From assembly GCA_050741255.1 (NCBI GenBank), contig JBOIEQ010000060.1, positions 1 through 24,169 of the forward strand: a DNA stretch of 24,169 nucleotides. Direction: 5' to 3'. This DNA is from CAZXNF01 sp050741255. GTDB lineage: Bacteria; Pseudomonadota; Gammaproteobacteria; Burkholderiales; SG8-41. The position numbers and the translations under genes are program-made. Shown one piece after another: positions 1 to 7,596 of the stretch. How positions within the stretch are numbered: the stretch's first letter is position 1; every line of letters begins with the position of its first letter. The notes below the pieces were generated by a model. It saw nothing but the letters and a program-made list of their open reading frames with translations, searched no databases and was not told where the DNA came from.

Positions 1-538
1 CCTCCTGAGTGGAGCCGCTCCGGACGCCGGGCCGCCCCTGCGTAAAGTAGCCGTGGCGGCGATTATCAAAAACCCCTACACCGGTCCCTACGTCGAGAAC
101 CTGCAACCATTGATCGACGCCAGCGCGAAGCTCGGGCGGGAACTCGCGAAACTTGCAGTCGAGGCCCTGGCGCCCTACTCCGCACAGAGCTACGGGAAAG
201 CAGCCATCGTTGGCCTGGCCGGCGAGCAGGAGCACGCCAACGCCGTCCTCACCACCACGTTCGCCAATCCGATGCGGGAGCTGGTGGGCGGCGGCAAAGC
301 CTGGATTTCATCCTTTACCAAACGCGCCGCGCCCGGTTCCACGATCGACGTTCCGCTCGCGTCGAAAGACGCCCTGTACGTACGCTCGCACTACGACGGC
401 ATGTCGATCACGCTGCCCGACGCCCCGCTTCCCGATGAAATCGCCGTCATCCTCTGTCTCGCCAACCGCGGCCGGCTCAACGCGCGTGTGGGTGGTCTGG
501 TGCTCGGCGAGATCAAGGGGCAAGATGGACTGTCATAA
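1..538 (+). CDS. DUF1185 / 'amino acid synthesis' family protein, 5' truncated by window edge
   Basis: The frame is open from base 2 to the TAA at 536-538, so the gene begins outside the window. A GTG at 53 could be read as a start, but the residues just before it (PPLRKVAVAAIIKNPYTG) continue the conserved N-terminal strand of this family, so that GTG is internal. Members are about 190-200 residues; about 178 are visible, so roughly 20 are missing. Recognisable blocks are the IKNPYTGPYVENL motif, the GLAGEQEH segment, and the ANRGRLNARVGG region near the C-terminus. The family (PF06684) has structures with a chorismate-mutase-like fold, but its reaction is not established; the 'amino acid synthesis' name is only a label. 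It ends 20 nt before the enamidase-like gene and is probably co-transcribed with it. Family call is confident; function unknown. Confidence 0.85.
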   Translation, partial: LLSGAAPDAGPPLRKVAVAAIIKNPYTGPYVENLQPLIDASAKLGRELAKLAVEALAPYSAQSYGKAAIVGLAGEQEHANAVLTTTFANPMRELVGGGKAWISSFTKRAAPGSTIDVPLASKDALYVRSHYDGMSITLPDAPLPDEIAVILCLANRGRLNARVGGLVLGEIKGQDGLS

Positions 539-558
539 CGAATGATCGGAAACCCGTC

Positions 559-1755
559 ATGAAAACCGCGATCGTCAATCTCGGCGCCATCCTCACCGGG
601 GAGTGGCGCGAGCCTTATGCCAAGGGTGACTCCATCCTCATGGAGGACGGCAAGATCGTCGAGGTCGGCACCCTGGCGTCTGGCAAGGTGGAAGCCTGCG
701 ACGTCGTGATCGATGCCGACGGCGCCACCGCCATCCCCGGCCTGATCGATTCCCAGGTGCACAACACCTTCGGCGATTACACGCCGCGCCAGAAGACAGT
801 CGGTTTCCTGGAAAGTTACGTGCATGGGGGCGTCACCACCGCCATCGGAGCCTCTGAAGTCCACGTGCCCGGGCGTCCCAAGGACCCCGCCGGCGTGAAG
901 GCGCTGGCGGTCGCCGCCATGAAATGCTTCGAGCACTTCCGGCCCGGCGGCATGCGCGTCTACGCCGGGTCCATCATCATGGAACCGGGGCTGACCGAAG
1001 CGGACTTCAAGGAAGTGGCCGACCAGGGTCTTTGGCTCGCGAAGGCGGGCTTCGGCGCGGTCGAGACGCCGTTCGACTATGTGCCGATGGTGGGCTGGGC
1101 GAAAAAGTACGGCATGGTCACCACCGTGCATACCGGCGGCTCCTCCATCCCCGGCTCCTCGGGCATCTGGGCCGACCATTTGCTGGCGATGCAGCCGGAC
1201 GTCTCCTTTCACGTGAACGGCGGGCCGGTGGCGATGCCCGACACGGATTTCCCGCGTGTCGTGGATGAAAGCAAGATGGCACTACAGGTGTGCATCGCCG
1301 GCAACCTGCGCACCACATTGCTCATCGCCGACCTCGTGCGCAAGGCCGATCAGTTCGACCGTTTCCTGATCGCGACCGATACGCCGACCGGCAGCGGCAT
1401 CATGCCGCTCGGCATGATGTACATGATCACCTACCTGGCGAGTCTCACCGACATGCCGATCGAATGGGCGATCGCAGCCGCCACCGGCAACAATGCGCGC
1501 GTGTACGGCATCAACTCGGGGTTTCTGCGCGCGGGCTGCGATGCCGACGTGGTGATCCTGGACGCCTGCGTGGGCGGCACCAAGACCACCGCACTGGATG
1601 CGCTGCGCAACGGCGACATCGCGGCGGTCGCGGCAGTCGTTACGGACGGCGTTCCCCGTTTCGTCGGACGCAGCCGCAACACGCCCGCGCCCAACCGGAC
1701 CGTGCGGGTCGCCAGTTGCCGCATCCCGCAGGATTATTCGCTGCCCAGTCACTGA
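559..1755 (+). CDS. Enamidase-like amidohydrolase
   Basis: 398 residues, amidohydrolase superfamily (TIM barrel, two-metal hydrolase). It resembles enamidase of nicotinate-fermenting Eubacterium barkeri, which opens 6-oxo-1,4,5,6-tetrahydronicotinate to 2-formylglutarate and ammonia. Shared blocks are GDYTPRQKT (72-80), HTGGSSIPGSS (191-201), HVNGGP (218-223), TDTPTGSGIMPLG (273-285) and SRNTPAPNR near the C-terminus. Metal-site candidates are H68, K162, H191, H218 and D274. The first His of the usual HxH pair is Gln: the segment reads GLIDSQVHNTF, with Q66 before H68. K162 lies where I recall enamidase having a bridging Glu, which would resemble the carboxylated Lys of ordinary amidohydrolases. 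The ATG at 559 matches the normal N-terminus. Cytoplasmic; no signal peptide. Substrate is inferred to be a cyclic amide or enamide, not proven. Confidence 0.8.
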   Translation: MKTAIVNLGAILTGEWREPYAKGDSILMEDGKIVEVGTLASGKVEACDVVIDADGATAIPGLIDSQVHNTFGDYTPRQKTVGFLESYVHGGVTTAIGASEVHVPGRPKDPAGVKALAVAAMKCFEHFRPGGMRVYAGSIIMEPGLTEADFKEVADQGLWLAKAGFGAVETPFDYVPMVGWAKKYGMVTTVHTGGSSIPGSSGIWADHLLAMQPDVSFHVNGGPVAMPDTDFPRVVDESKMALQVCIAGNLRTTLLIADLVRKADQFDRFLIATDTPTGSGIMPLGMMYMITYLASLTDMPIEWAIAAATGNNARVYGINSGFLRAGCDADVVILDACVGGTKTTALDALRNGDIAAVAAVVTDGVPRFVGRSRNTPAPNRTVRVASCRIPQDYSLPSH

Positions 1756-1799
1756 ATGCGCCTGAAAGCAGTTCCCTCACACCGACGGGAGGATGTTCG

Positions 1800-1997
1800 A
1801 TGGTCATACCGATGCACAGGCGGTTCTTGTCGGAGCGGCGTGACCACTCCTTGAGCGCGGCTGGAAACGGCGCCCGGATGGCGTTCCACTGTGCGCCCCG
1901 TTCTTTTCCGAGGCTCGTCGTACCTCACCTCCGCCGCATCACTGAGGCATGGATCTTGCTCAGTAACATTGAACGCCATGCTGCCACCCTCTCATAA
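1800..1997 (+). CDS. Possible small ORF, 65 residues, unrecognised
   Basis: This reading frame lies in the 268-nt spacer between the amidohydrolase and tctB. Its ATG at 1800 has a strong Shine-Dalgarno, GGGAGG at 1787-1792, with a 7-nt gap. The product is basic, rich in Arg and His, and has no signal peptide, membrane segment or motif I recognise. Its last codons overlap the predicted -10 element of the tctB promoter, which argues against a conserved protein. It could be a chance frame or a remnant. Confidence 0.2.
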   Translation: MVIPMHRRFLSERRDHSLSAAGNGARMAFHCAPRSFPRLVVPHLRRITEAWILLSNIERHAATLS

Positions 1998-1998
1998 T
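1969..1998 (+). promoter_or_regulatory. Predicted sigma70-type promoter for the tctBAC operon
   Basis: A -35 element TTGAAC (1969-1974) and a -10 element CATAAT (1993-1998) are separated by 18 nt. Transcription would start near 2005, giving a leader of about 20 nt before the tctB ATG at 2024, which is preceded by GGTAGGA. This suggests the transporter genes can be expressed separately from the upstream amidohydrolase. Prediction by eye only. Confidence 0.5.
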
Positions 1999-2023
1999 AT
2001 CGGGCGCATTCGGTAGGACGATC

Positions 2024-2494
2024 ATGACCGATCGCATCATCTTCGTTTGTGTGATCGTCCTCGCAAGCATCTATCTGTACGCGGCGTCACAGATGCCCGT
2101 GCCACAGATTGGCGATCCGCTGGGTCCAAAGGCATTCCCTATCCTGCTCGGCGTCGCAATGCTGGCAGTAGCAATCCTGCTGTTGATCGAAATCCGCCGT
2201 GACACCAGAACCAGCGTGGAGAATGTCGCGCTTGCCCCGTCGGCCGAAAAAAACAGGAGCCACCTTCTGGTCATTACGGGTGTCGTTGCCTGGATTGCAC
2301 TTTATTACCTCAGCTTTGAGAAGCTCGGCTATCTCATCAGCACCACGATCTTCCTGTTTGTGCTCTGCTCCTGCTTTCATCGCGGCAAGTGGGTAACCAA
2401 CGCGGTAACCGTCGTACTGTTCTCCGTGATCAGCTACTGGCTGTTCACTAAAGTTCTGGGCGTGACACTGGCGAAGGGATTGCTTCCTTTTTAG
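2024..2494 (+). CDS. tctB: Tripartite tricarboxylate transporter small membrane subunit, TctB family
   Basis: 156 residues, dominated by hydrophobic segments at about 4-22, 37-57, 79-98, 104-122 and 128-150, as expected for the small integral subunit of TTT carboxylate importers. The N-terminal pattern (first helix, then a short IGDPLGPKAFPILLG loop into helix two) is typical of TctB. It pairs with TctA in the inner membrane; its exact role in transport is poorly defined for the family. A GGTAGGA ribosome site precedes the ATG. tctA follows after 4 nt, so the two are very likely translated together. Hand counts of two 60-nt lines gave about 55% and 47% G+C, lower than neighbouring genes. Confidence 0.9.
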   Translation: MTDRIIFVCVIVLASIYLYAASQMPVPQIGDPLGPKAFPILLGVAMLAVAILLLIEIRRDTRTSVENVALAPSAEKNRSHLLVITGVVAWIALYYLSFEKLGYLISTTIFLFVLCSCFHRGKWVTNAVTVVLFSVISYWLFTKVLGVTLAKGLLPF

Positions 2495-2498
2495 ACCG

Positions 2499-4010
2499 AT
2501 GGATACCTTCCAGCACATCTTCAATGGATTCGCCGTGGCCACGCTCCCGGCCAATCTGCTGTACACCTTCATCGGGTGCCTGCTGGGAACAATCATTGGC
2601 GTACTGCCGGGGATCGGACCCGCCGCCGGTATAGCCCTGCTCATCCCGATCACGTTCGGCATGGATCCAACCTCCGCGCTGATCATGATGGCCGGCATCT
2701 ATTACGGCGCGATGTATGGCGGCTCGACCACGTCGATTCTAATCAATACGCCGGGTGAAGCGTCGTCGATCATGACCGCGCTCGACGGTTATCAGATGGC
2801 CAAGAACGGCCGGGCCGGCGCAGCACTTGCGGTGGCAGCGATCGCCTCGTTCATCGCCGGTACCATCAGCGTCATCCTGCTCAGCCTACTGGCCGTACCG
2901 CTCGCCGCGGTCGCACTGAAGTTCGGCCCGGCAGAATATTTCAGCTTGATGCTGTTTTCAATGACCGCAGTCGCTGCGTTGACCGGGAAATCCATCGCCA
3001 AGGGCCTGTTGTCCATGCTCTTGGGACTCATGATTGCGACCGTGGGTATCGATCTGCAAAGTGGCCAGCCACGCTTTACGGGAGGCGTTCCTGAACTGCA
3101 AGACGGTGTCGGTTTTCTGATCGTGGTCGTCGGTCTCTTTGCGATTGCGGAAGTCTTCAGCGGACTGGAGGCGCACTACAAGGGACAAGCCGAGATCATG
3201 CGGATCAAGGGGCGTCTGTGGCTCACCGGCGAGGAATGGAAACGCTCATGGAAACCCATCCTGCGCGGCAGTTTCATCGGCTTTTTTAAAGGCGTCATAC
3301 CCGGCGCGGGGGCAACGATTGCCACCATCCTGTCCTACAGCGTCGAACGACTCCTGCACAAGGACAAGGACAAATTCGGCACCGGGATGATCGAAGGTGT
3401 CGCGGGTCCCGAGGCCGCCAACAACGCCTCCACCGGCGGCGCAATGGTTCCGCTGCTGACGCTCGGTGTGCCTGGCTCGGGCTCGACGGCTGTGCTGATG
3501 GGGGCATTCATCATGTACGGTGTTCAACCCGGCCCGCTGTTGCTGCAGAACCGGCCCGATCTCGTGTGGGGCCTCGTGGACAGCATGTATATAGGCAACA
3601 TAATGTTGCTGTTGCTCAACCTGCCGCTGGTCGGAGTATTCGTGCGGCTGCTTTACGTTCCGACCGGCATCCTGCTGCCGCTGATCATCGCCATCTCCAC
3701 CATCGGCATCTACGCCATCAACGGCAACGTGTTCGAGCTGTATCTGGCGTTGGGCTTCGGCGTACTCGGCTATGTGTTCAGAAAGGTGGATATTCCCACC
3801 GCGCCGCTGGTCCTGGCGCTGGTGCTCGGCGGCACGATGGAACAGTCCTTCCGCCAGGCGATGACCATCTCCGGAGCCAATCCGAAGATCTTCCTGAGCA
3901 GCGGTATCAGCATCACGCTCCTCGCGTTGACCGTTCTCGTCCTGTCGCTGCCGCTGCTGATACCGAAGATACGGCAATGGAAGGCGGGGCCGGAAGATCT
4001 GGAATCCTAG
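2499..4010 (+). CDS. tctA: Tripartite tricarboxylate transporter large permease, TctA family
   Basis: 503 residues, about a dozen hydrophobic segments, the usual size for TctA. The signature N-terminal region is present: LPGIGPAAGIALLIP (residues ~38-52), then YYGAMYGGSTTSILINTPGE (~68-87). A second glycine-rich repeat, FKGVIPGAGATIATILSY, occurs near residue 265, followed by GVPGSGSTAVLMGAF. These two re-entrant-like motifs are characteristic of the family and probably line the substrate path. TctA is the permease of a secondary, binding-protein-dependent carboxylate importer, driven by an ion gradient in characterised members. It lies between tctB and a receptor gene, 35 nt downstream. Family call is secure; the transported acid cannot be read from sequence. 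Confidence 0.95.
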   Translation: MDTFQHIFNGFAVATLPANLLYTFIGCLLGTIIGVLPGIGPAAGIALLIPITFGMDPTSALIMMAGIYYGAMYGGSTTSILINTPGEASSIMTALDGYQMAKNGRAGAALAVAAIASFIAGTISVILLSLLAVPLAAVALKFGPAEYFSLMLFSMTAVAALTGKSIAKGLLSMLLGLMIATVGIDLQSGQPRFTGGVPELQDGVGFLIVVVGLFAIAEVFSGLEAHYKGQAEIMRIKGRLWLTGEEWKRSWKPILRGSFIGFFKGVIPGAGATIATILSYSVERLLHKDKDKFGTGMIEGVAGPEAANNASTGGAMVPLLTLGVPGSGSTAVLMGAFIMYGVQPGPLLLQNRPDLVWGLVDSMYIGNIMLLLLNLPLVGVFVRLLYVPTGILLPLIIAISTIGIYAINGNVFELYLALGFGVLGYVFRKVDIPTAPLVLALVLGGTMEQSFRQAMTISGANPKIFLSSGISITLLALTVLVLSLPLLIPKIRQWKAGPEDLES

Positions 4011-4045
4011 ACTACATCCTTAAGATTCACGACGAGGGAACAGCG

Positions 4046-5065
4046 ATGATCAGAATGCCCAACCAATACAGGCTCACACCGTGTCACGCTCGACATCTCC
4101 CCCGCAGAGCCTCATGGATAACCTTATTGCTGCTTTGCTGCGCCCCCCTTGTGAACGCCGCCGAATGGGAACCGGTGAAACCCCTTCGCTTCATCCTGAC
4201 CTTCCCGCCCGGCGGCGGCACCGACTTGCTGGGGCGCATGATTGCGCCGCCCATGGCCACCGCCCTCGGGCAGCAGATCGTCGCCGACAACCGGGGCGGT
4301 GCCGGCGGCGTCGTGGGCACGGAAGTCATCGCACGCGCGCAGCCTGACGGCTACACCTTCGGTCTGGTGTCGCTCAGCGCGCATGCAGGCAACGCGACAT
4401 TGGCCCCCAAGCTGCCTTACGATTCGGTCAAGGATTTTCAGCCTCTGACGTTCATCGGCCGGTCGCCGCAGATCATCGCAGTCCATCCGTCGAATCCCGC
4501 GCAGACGCTCCAGGACCTGCTCGCGCGCGCGAAAGCGGCGTCGCGCCCCGTCAATTACGCCACGGGAGGCATCGGTCTGGGCAGTCACATCGCCGGCGAA
4601 CTGCTGAGACTGCAGTCGAAAGCGGACATGGTCCATGTTCCCTACAAGGGCGGCGGGCCCGCGCTGGCCGATGTCATGGGGGGGCAGGTCGAAACGCTGT
4701 TCGTGCCGCTATCCACCGCGCTGCCCGCCGCAAAAGGCAACCGGGTGCGCGTGCTGGCCATCGCCAGCAAGCAGCGATCCACGGACATCCCCAACACACC
4801 GACCATGGTGGAATCCGGATTCCCGGGATTCATCATGGAGGAATCGTGGGGCCTGATCATGCCCGCCCGCACGCCAGCGCCTGCCGTGCAGCGCCTGCAA
4901 GCCGAGGCGTCCAGGGTACTTAAACTGCCCGAGATCGTGGACCGCATGAAGGCACAGGGCGTCGAGATCACGCCGTCCACGCCCGCGCAACTGCATGACT
5001 ACATGGTGGGCGAAATCAACAAGTACCGCGACGTCATCCAGCGCGCCGGCATCAAGGCCGAATAA
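4046..5065 (+). CDS. tctC: Bug/TctC-type periplasmic solute receptor 1
   Basis: 339 residues if started at the ATG at 4046, which has GAGGGA at 4034-4039 and a 6-nt gap; the open frame extends further upstream but only as an artefact inside tctA. A long basic N-region is followed by a hydrophobic stretch and a likely signal-peptidase site after VNA (residue ~38), so the mature protein should be periplasmic. Family motifs are FPPGGGTDLLGR (~53-64), DNRGGAGG and PDGYT, then the VPYKGGGPALADVMGGQV block that closes over bound carboxylates. It follows tctA directly and is the most likely dedicated receptor of this transporter. Bug proteins bind diverse carboxylates, amides and amino acids, so the ligand is not predictable. 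Confidence 0.93.
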   Translation: MIRMPNQYRLTPCHARHLPRRASWITLLLLCCAPLVNAAEWEPVKPLRFILTFPPGGGTDLLGRMIAPPMATALGQQIVADNRGGAGGVVGTEVIARAQPDGYTFGLVSLSAHAGNATLAPKLPYDSVKDFQPLTFIGRSPQIIAVHPSNPAQTLQDLLARAKAASRPVNYATGGIGLGSHIAGELLRLQSKADMVHVPYKGGGPALADVMGGQVETLFVPLSTALPAAKGNRVRVLAIASKQRSTDIPNTPTMVESGFPGFIMEESWGLIMPARTPAPAVQRLQAEASRVLKLPEIVDRMKAQGVEITPSTPAQLHDYMVGEINKYRDVIQRAGIKAE

Positions 5066-5083
5066 GGGCCGGCGGCACGGCCC
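5066..5083 (+). other. Intercistronic hairpin directly after the first receptor gene
   Basis: The six bases GGGCCG, starting at the base after the TAA, pair with CGGCCC at 5078-5083 around a 6-nt loop. There is no following T run, so it is not an obvious intrinsic terminator. It may stabilise the 3' end of the tctBAC message or reduce read-through into the second receptor gene. Confidence 0.45.
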
Positions 5084-5127
5084 CCAGTGCACAAACCCCA
5101 GGATCAACCCCGCTTCAAGGAGCCTGT

Positions 5128-6126
5128 ATGACCCACGAGCCCAAGCGTGATACTGCATTGTTCATCCGTTATGTCGCGGCCCTGGCGATGGCGGCGCTGT
5201 GCGGCACCGGTATGGCCGCGGACAACGAATACCCCAACCGTCCGATCCGGCTGATCGTGCCCTTCCCCGCGGGCGGGCCGAGCGACATCGTCGGCCGCAT
5301 CCTGGCCCAGAACCTGTCCGAGATCTGGGGCAAAACTGTCGTCGTCGACAACCGTCCGGGCGCCAGCGGCATCATCGGCGCCGAAGCCCTGCTGAATGCG
5401 AATCCGGACGGCTACACCATCATGCTGGGCTCCAACAGCATCTTCGCGGTGAATCCCGCGGTGTTCGCGAAGCTGCCGTACGACGTCTTCCGCGATTTCA
5501 CGTTCCTGGGCATGGTGGGCTACGGACCGCACCTGCTCGCCGTGCGCGGCAACCTTCCGGTCAACAGCATCCCCGAACTCGTCGCAATGGCGAAGAAGCA
5601 GCCGGGCAAGCTCACGTACGCCTCGACGGGCCCCGGCACCATCATCCAGATGGGCGGCGAACTGTTCAAGTATCACACCGGCGTCGACGCGCGCGAGATT
5701 CCATTCAAGGGCGGCGCCCCCGCGACCGTGGCGATGCTGTCGAACGAAGTCGACATGATGTCGAACGAACTGTCGGTGTTTCTGCCGCACCTGAAATCCG
5801 GCCGCCTCAAGGGTCTGGCGCTGGCCCATCCGCAGCGTTCGCCGCTCGCTCCCGACATGCCGACGTTCACCGAAGTGGGTTACAAAGACATCGAAGCGGG
5901 AACCTGGTTCGGTCTGGCGGCGCCGGCCAAAACGCCGCCGGCGGTGCTCAAGCGGATCAACGCCGCGCTGGTCGTGGTGTTCGCCAAACCGGACTTCAAT
6001 GAGCGCCTGGCCGCGATCGGCGTGACGCGTCCGGACATGACGGCCGAACAGGCCACCGCCTACGCCCGCCGCGAGACGGAGAAATGGACCAAGCTGGCGA
6101 AGGCCATCAAGATGCCGCAGCTGTAG
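5128..6126 (+). CDS. Bug/TctC-type periplasmic solute receptor 2
   Basis: 332 residues. AAGGAG at 5117-5122 is well placed before the ATG at 5128. A signal peptide ends at about residue 30 (GTGMA before ADNEYP), so the product is exported. Hallmarks are YPNRPIRLIVPFPAGGPSDI, DNRPGASG, PDGYTIMLGSN and the IPFKGGAPATVAML block. It is clearly a paralogue, not a close duplicate, of the preceding receptor. Only one TctAB pair is present here, so this receptor either shares that permease with different ligand specificity, serves another TctAB elsewhere, or acts as a sensor; Bug proteins greatly outnumber permeases in Burkholderiales. Family call secure, ligand unknown. Confidence 0.92.
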   Translation: MTHEPKRDTALFIRYVAALAMAALCGTGMAADNEYPNRPIRLIVPFPAGGPSDIVGRILAQNLSEIWGKTVVVDNRPGASGIIGAEALLNANPDGYTIMLGSNSIFAVNPAVFAKLPYDVFRDFTFLGMVGYGPHLLAVRGNLPVNSIPELVAMAKKQPGKLTYASTGPGTIIQMGGELFKYHTGVDAREIPFKGGAPATVAMLSNEVDMMSNELSVFLPHLKSGRLKGLALAHPQRSPLAPDMPTFTEVGYKDIEAGTWFGLAAPAKTPPAVLKRINAALVVVFAKPDFNERLAAIGVTRPDMTAEQATAYARRETEKWTKLAKAIKMPQL

Positions 6127-6154
6127 CGCTTCCCCGCCCCCTTCTCTTCTGGCC

Positions 6155-6176
6155 GGCGACCCGCCCGCGGGTCGCC
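6155..6176 (+). other. Intercistronic hairpin between receptor 2 and the PrpD-family gene
   Basis: A perfect 8-bp inverted repeat: GGCGACCC (6155-6162) pairs with GGGTCGCC (6169-6176) around a 6-nt loop. It sits 28 nt after the receptor stop codon. No T run follows, so complete termination is unlikely; partial termination or mRNA processing is possible. Confidence 0.5.
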
Positions 6177-6209
6177 GCGCATTTCAACGCACCGCAATCG
6201 GGATCATTG

Positions 6210-7571
6210 ATGGACAAAACCACCGACACGCTGGCGAGCTACGTCACCTCGCTAGCCTATAGTGACCTTTCGCCGGTCGCCATCCGCATCACCAAGAAGC
6301 TGATCATCGACGCGTTCGGCTGCGCGATCGGCGGCTACCGCGGTCAGCCTTCCGTGATCGCGAGAAAGATCGCGGCGCAGGCCGCCGGCACGCCACCGGC
6401 GCGCGTGTTGGGATCGGACATCCGTTCGTCGATGGACCTGGCGACCTTCGCCAATTCCGTCATGATCCGCTACCTCGACTTCAACGATACCTACACGTCG
6501 ATCGGCGAGGGCCATCCCAGCGACGCCATCCCGGCCGTGCTGGCCGTGGCAGACGCATATCAGGCGAGCGGCAAGGACGTCATCCTGGCAATGGCCGCCG
6601 CGTACGAGGTCTACATGGCCCTGTGCGACGTGGTCTCGCTGCGGGACAAGGGCTGGGACCACGGCTACTTCGTCGTCTTTGCCGCCGCCGTCGGCGCCGG
6701 CAAGATCCTCGGGCTCAACAAGGAACAAATGGGGAACGCGATCGCGCTGGCGAGCGGGCCCAATGTGCCCACGCGCCAGACCCGCAGCGGCGAACTCTCC
6801 ATGTGGAAAGGCTGTGCCTGCGCCGCGTCGGCGCGCGGCGGCGTGTTCGCGGCGCTGCTCGCCAAGGCAGGCATGACGGGGCCGACCGCGGCCTTCGAGG
6901 GCCGGCACGGGGTGTGGGACCAGGTCACCCGTCCCTTCACGCTGCCGCCGCTGGGCGACCACGGCAAGGGTTTCGGCGTCGAGCGCTGCGGCATCAAGTT
7001 CTTCCCGACGGAGTACCACTCGCAGGTGCCGCTGTCGCTCGCCCTGAAGCTGCGGAAAAAATTCAGGATGGAGGACCTCGACCATGTGATGGTCGACATG
7101 TACGACCTCGCCTACAGCGAGATCGGCAGCGAACCGGAGAAATGGGATCCCAAGACCCGCGAAACGGCCGACCACAGCCTGCCCTACATGCTTGCCGCCG
7201 TCCTGCGCGACGGCGTCGTTTCCATCGACATGTTCACAGAAGAGCGCATCCAGGACCGCAGTCTGCGGGTGCTCATGAACCAGATCAGGACGCGCTCCAA
7301 TCCCGAGTTCACGCGCGAGTTTCCGCTCAAGATGAATTCCCGCATCGAGATCGTCACCAGGAGCGGCGAGCGCCATGTCGAGCACGCCTGCTACCCCAAG
7401 GGCCACGAGCACGATCCGATGACGGACGCGGAGGTCGAAGAGAAGTTCCGGCAGTTGTGCCGCGGCTTCATCGACGCCGCGCAGGGCCAGAAGATCATGG
7501 ACGCCGTGTGGGACCTCGACCGGGCGACCGACATCGGCGCCGTGCTGGACCTGGTGAAAGTCCCCGACTAG
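6210..7571 (+). CDS. MmgE/PrpD family protein (2-methylcitrate dehydratase-like)
   Basis: 453 residues from the ATG at 6210, where the protein begins MDKTTDTLASYV, a normal family N-terminus; the frame is open further upstream but that part overlaps the preceding gene and looks artefactual. Diagnostic features are the helical N-terminal domain with IIDAFGCAIGGYRG (~32-45), ANSVMIRYLDFNDTY (~80-94), GEGHPSDAIPAVLA, HGYFVVFAAAVGAGK and the RPFTLPPLGDHGKGFGVER to KFFPTEYHSQ region. Family members include 2-methylcitrate dehydratase (PrpD) and cis-aconitate decarboxylase; many homologues beside TTT genes have no known substrate. Cytoplasmic. It probably dehydrates or isomerises an acid brought in or produced by the neighbours. 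No prpB or prpC is nearby, so a true methylcitrate cycle role is not supported. Confidence 0.88.
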   Translation: MDKTTDTLASYVTSLAYSDLSPVAIRITKKLIIDAFGCAIGGYRGQPSVIARKIAAQAAGTPPARVLGSDIRSSMDLATFANSVMIRYLDFNDTYTSIGEGHPSDAIPAVLAVADAYQASGKDVILAMAAAYEVYMALCDVVSLRDKGWDHGYFVVFAAAVGAGKILGLNKEQMGNAIALASGPNVPTRQTRSGELSMWKGCACAASARGGVFAALLAKAGMTGPTAAFEGRHGVWDQVTRPFTLPPLGDHGKGFGVERCGIKFFPTEYHSQVPLSLALKLRKKFRMEDLDHVMVDMYDLAYSEIGSEPEKWDPKTRETADHSLPYMLAAVLRDGVVSIDMFTEERIQDRSLRVLMNQIRTRSNPEFTREFPLKMNSRIEIVTRSGERHVEHACYPKGHEHDPMTDAEVEEKFRQLCRGFIDAAQGQKIMDAVWDLDRATDIGAVLDLVKVPD

Positions 7572-7572
7572 T

Positions 7573-7587
7573 GCCGCACGGCGCGGC
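7573..7587. other. Small hairpin between convergent genes
   Basis: GCCGC (7573-7577) and GCGGC (7583-7587) pair around a 5-nt loop in the 25-nt gap between the converging PrpD-family and thioesterase genes. There is no T run on either strand, so any terminator role is weak. Confidence 0.25.
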
Positions 7588-7596
7588 CTGCCCCGA

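Noticed and set aside
1741..1960. Minus-strand protein-like fragment in the amidohydrolase-tctB spacer
   Set aside because: One frame reads with a plausible amino-acid mix (for example KEWSRRSDKNRLCIGMTIE) but has no suitable start codon, runs antisense into the amidohydrolase gene and matches no family I recognise.
3566..4045. N-terminal extension of the first receptor
   Set aside because: It is an out-of-frame reading of tctA; the ATG at 4046 has a ribosome site and a signal peptide.
6084..6209. Upstream start for the PrpD-family gene
   Set aside because: The extra residues overlap receptor 2 and include the intercistronic hairpin; family sequence begins at the ATG at 6210.
6210..7571. 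Methylcitrate cycle locus
   Set aside because: Only a PrpD-family gene is present; no methylcitrate synthase, methylisocitrate lyase or AcnD is nearby, so a propionate role is not supported.
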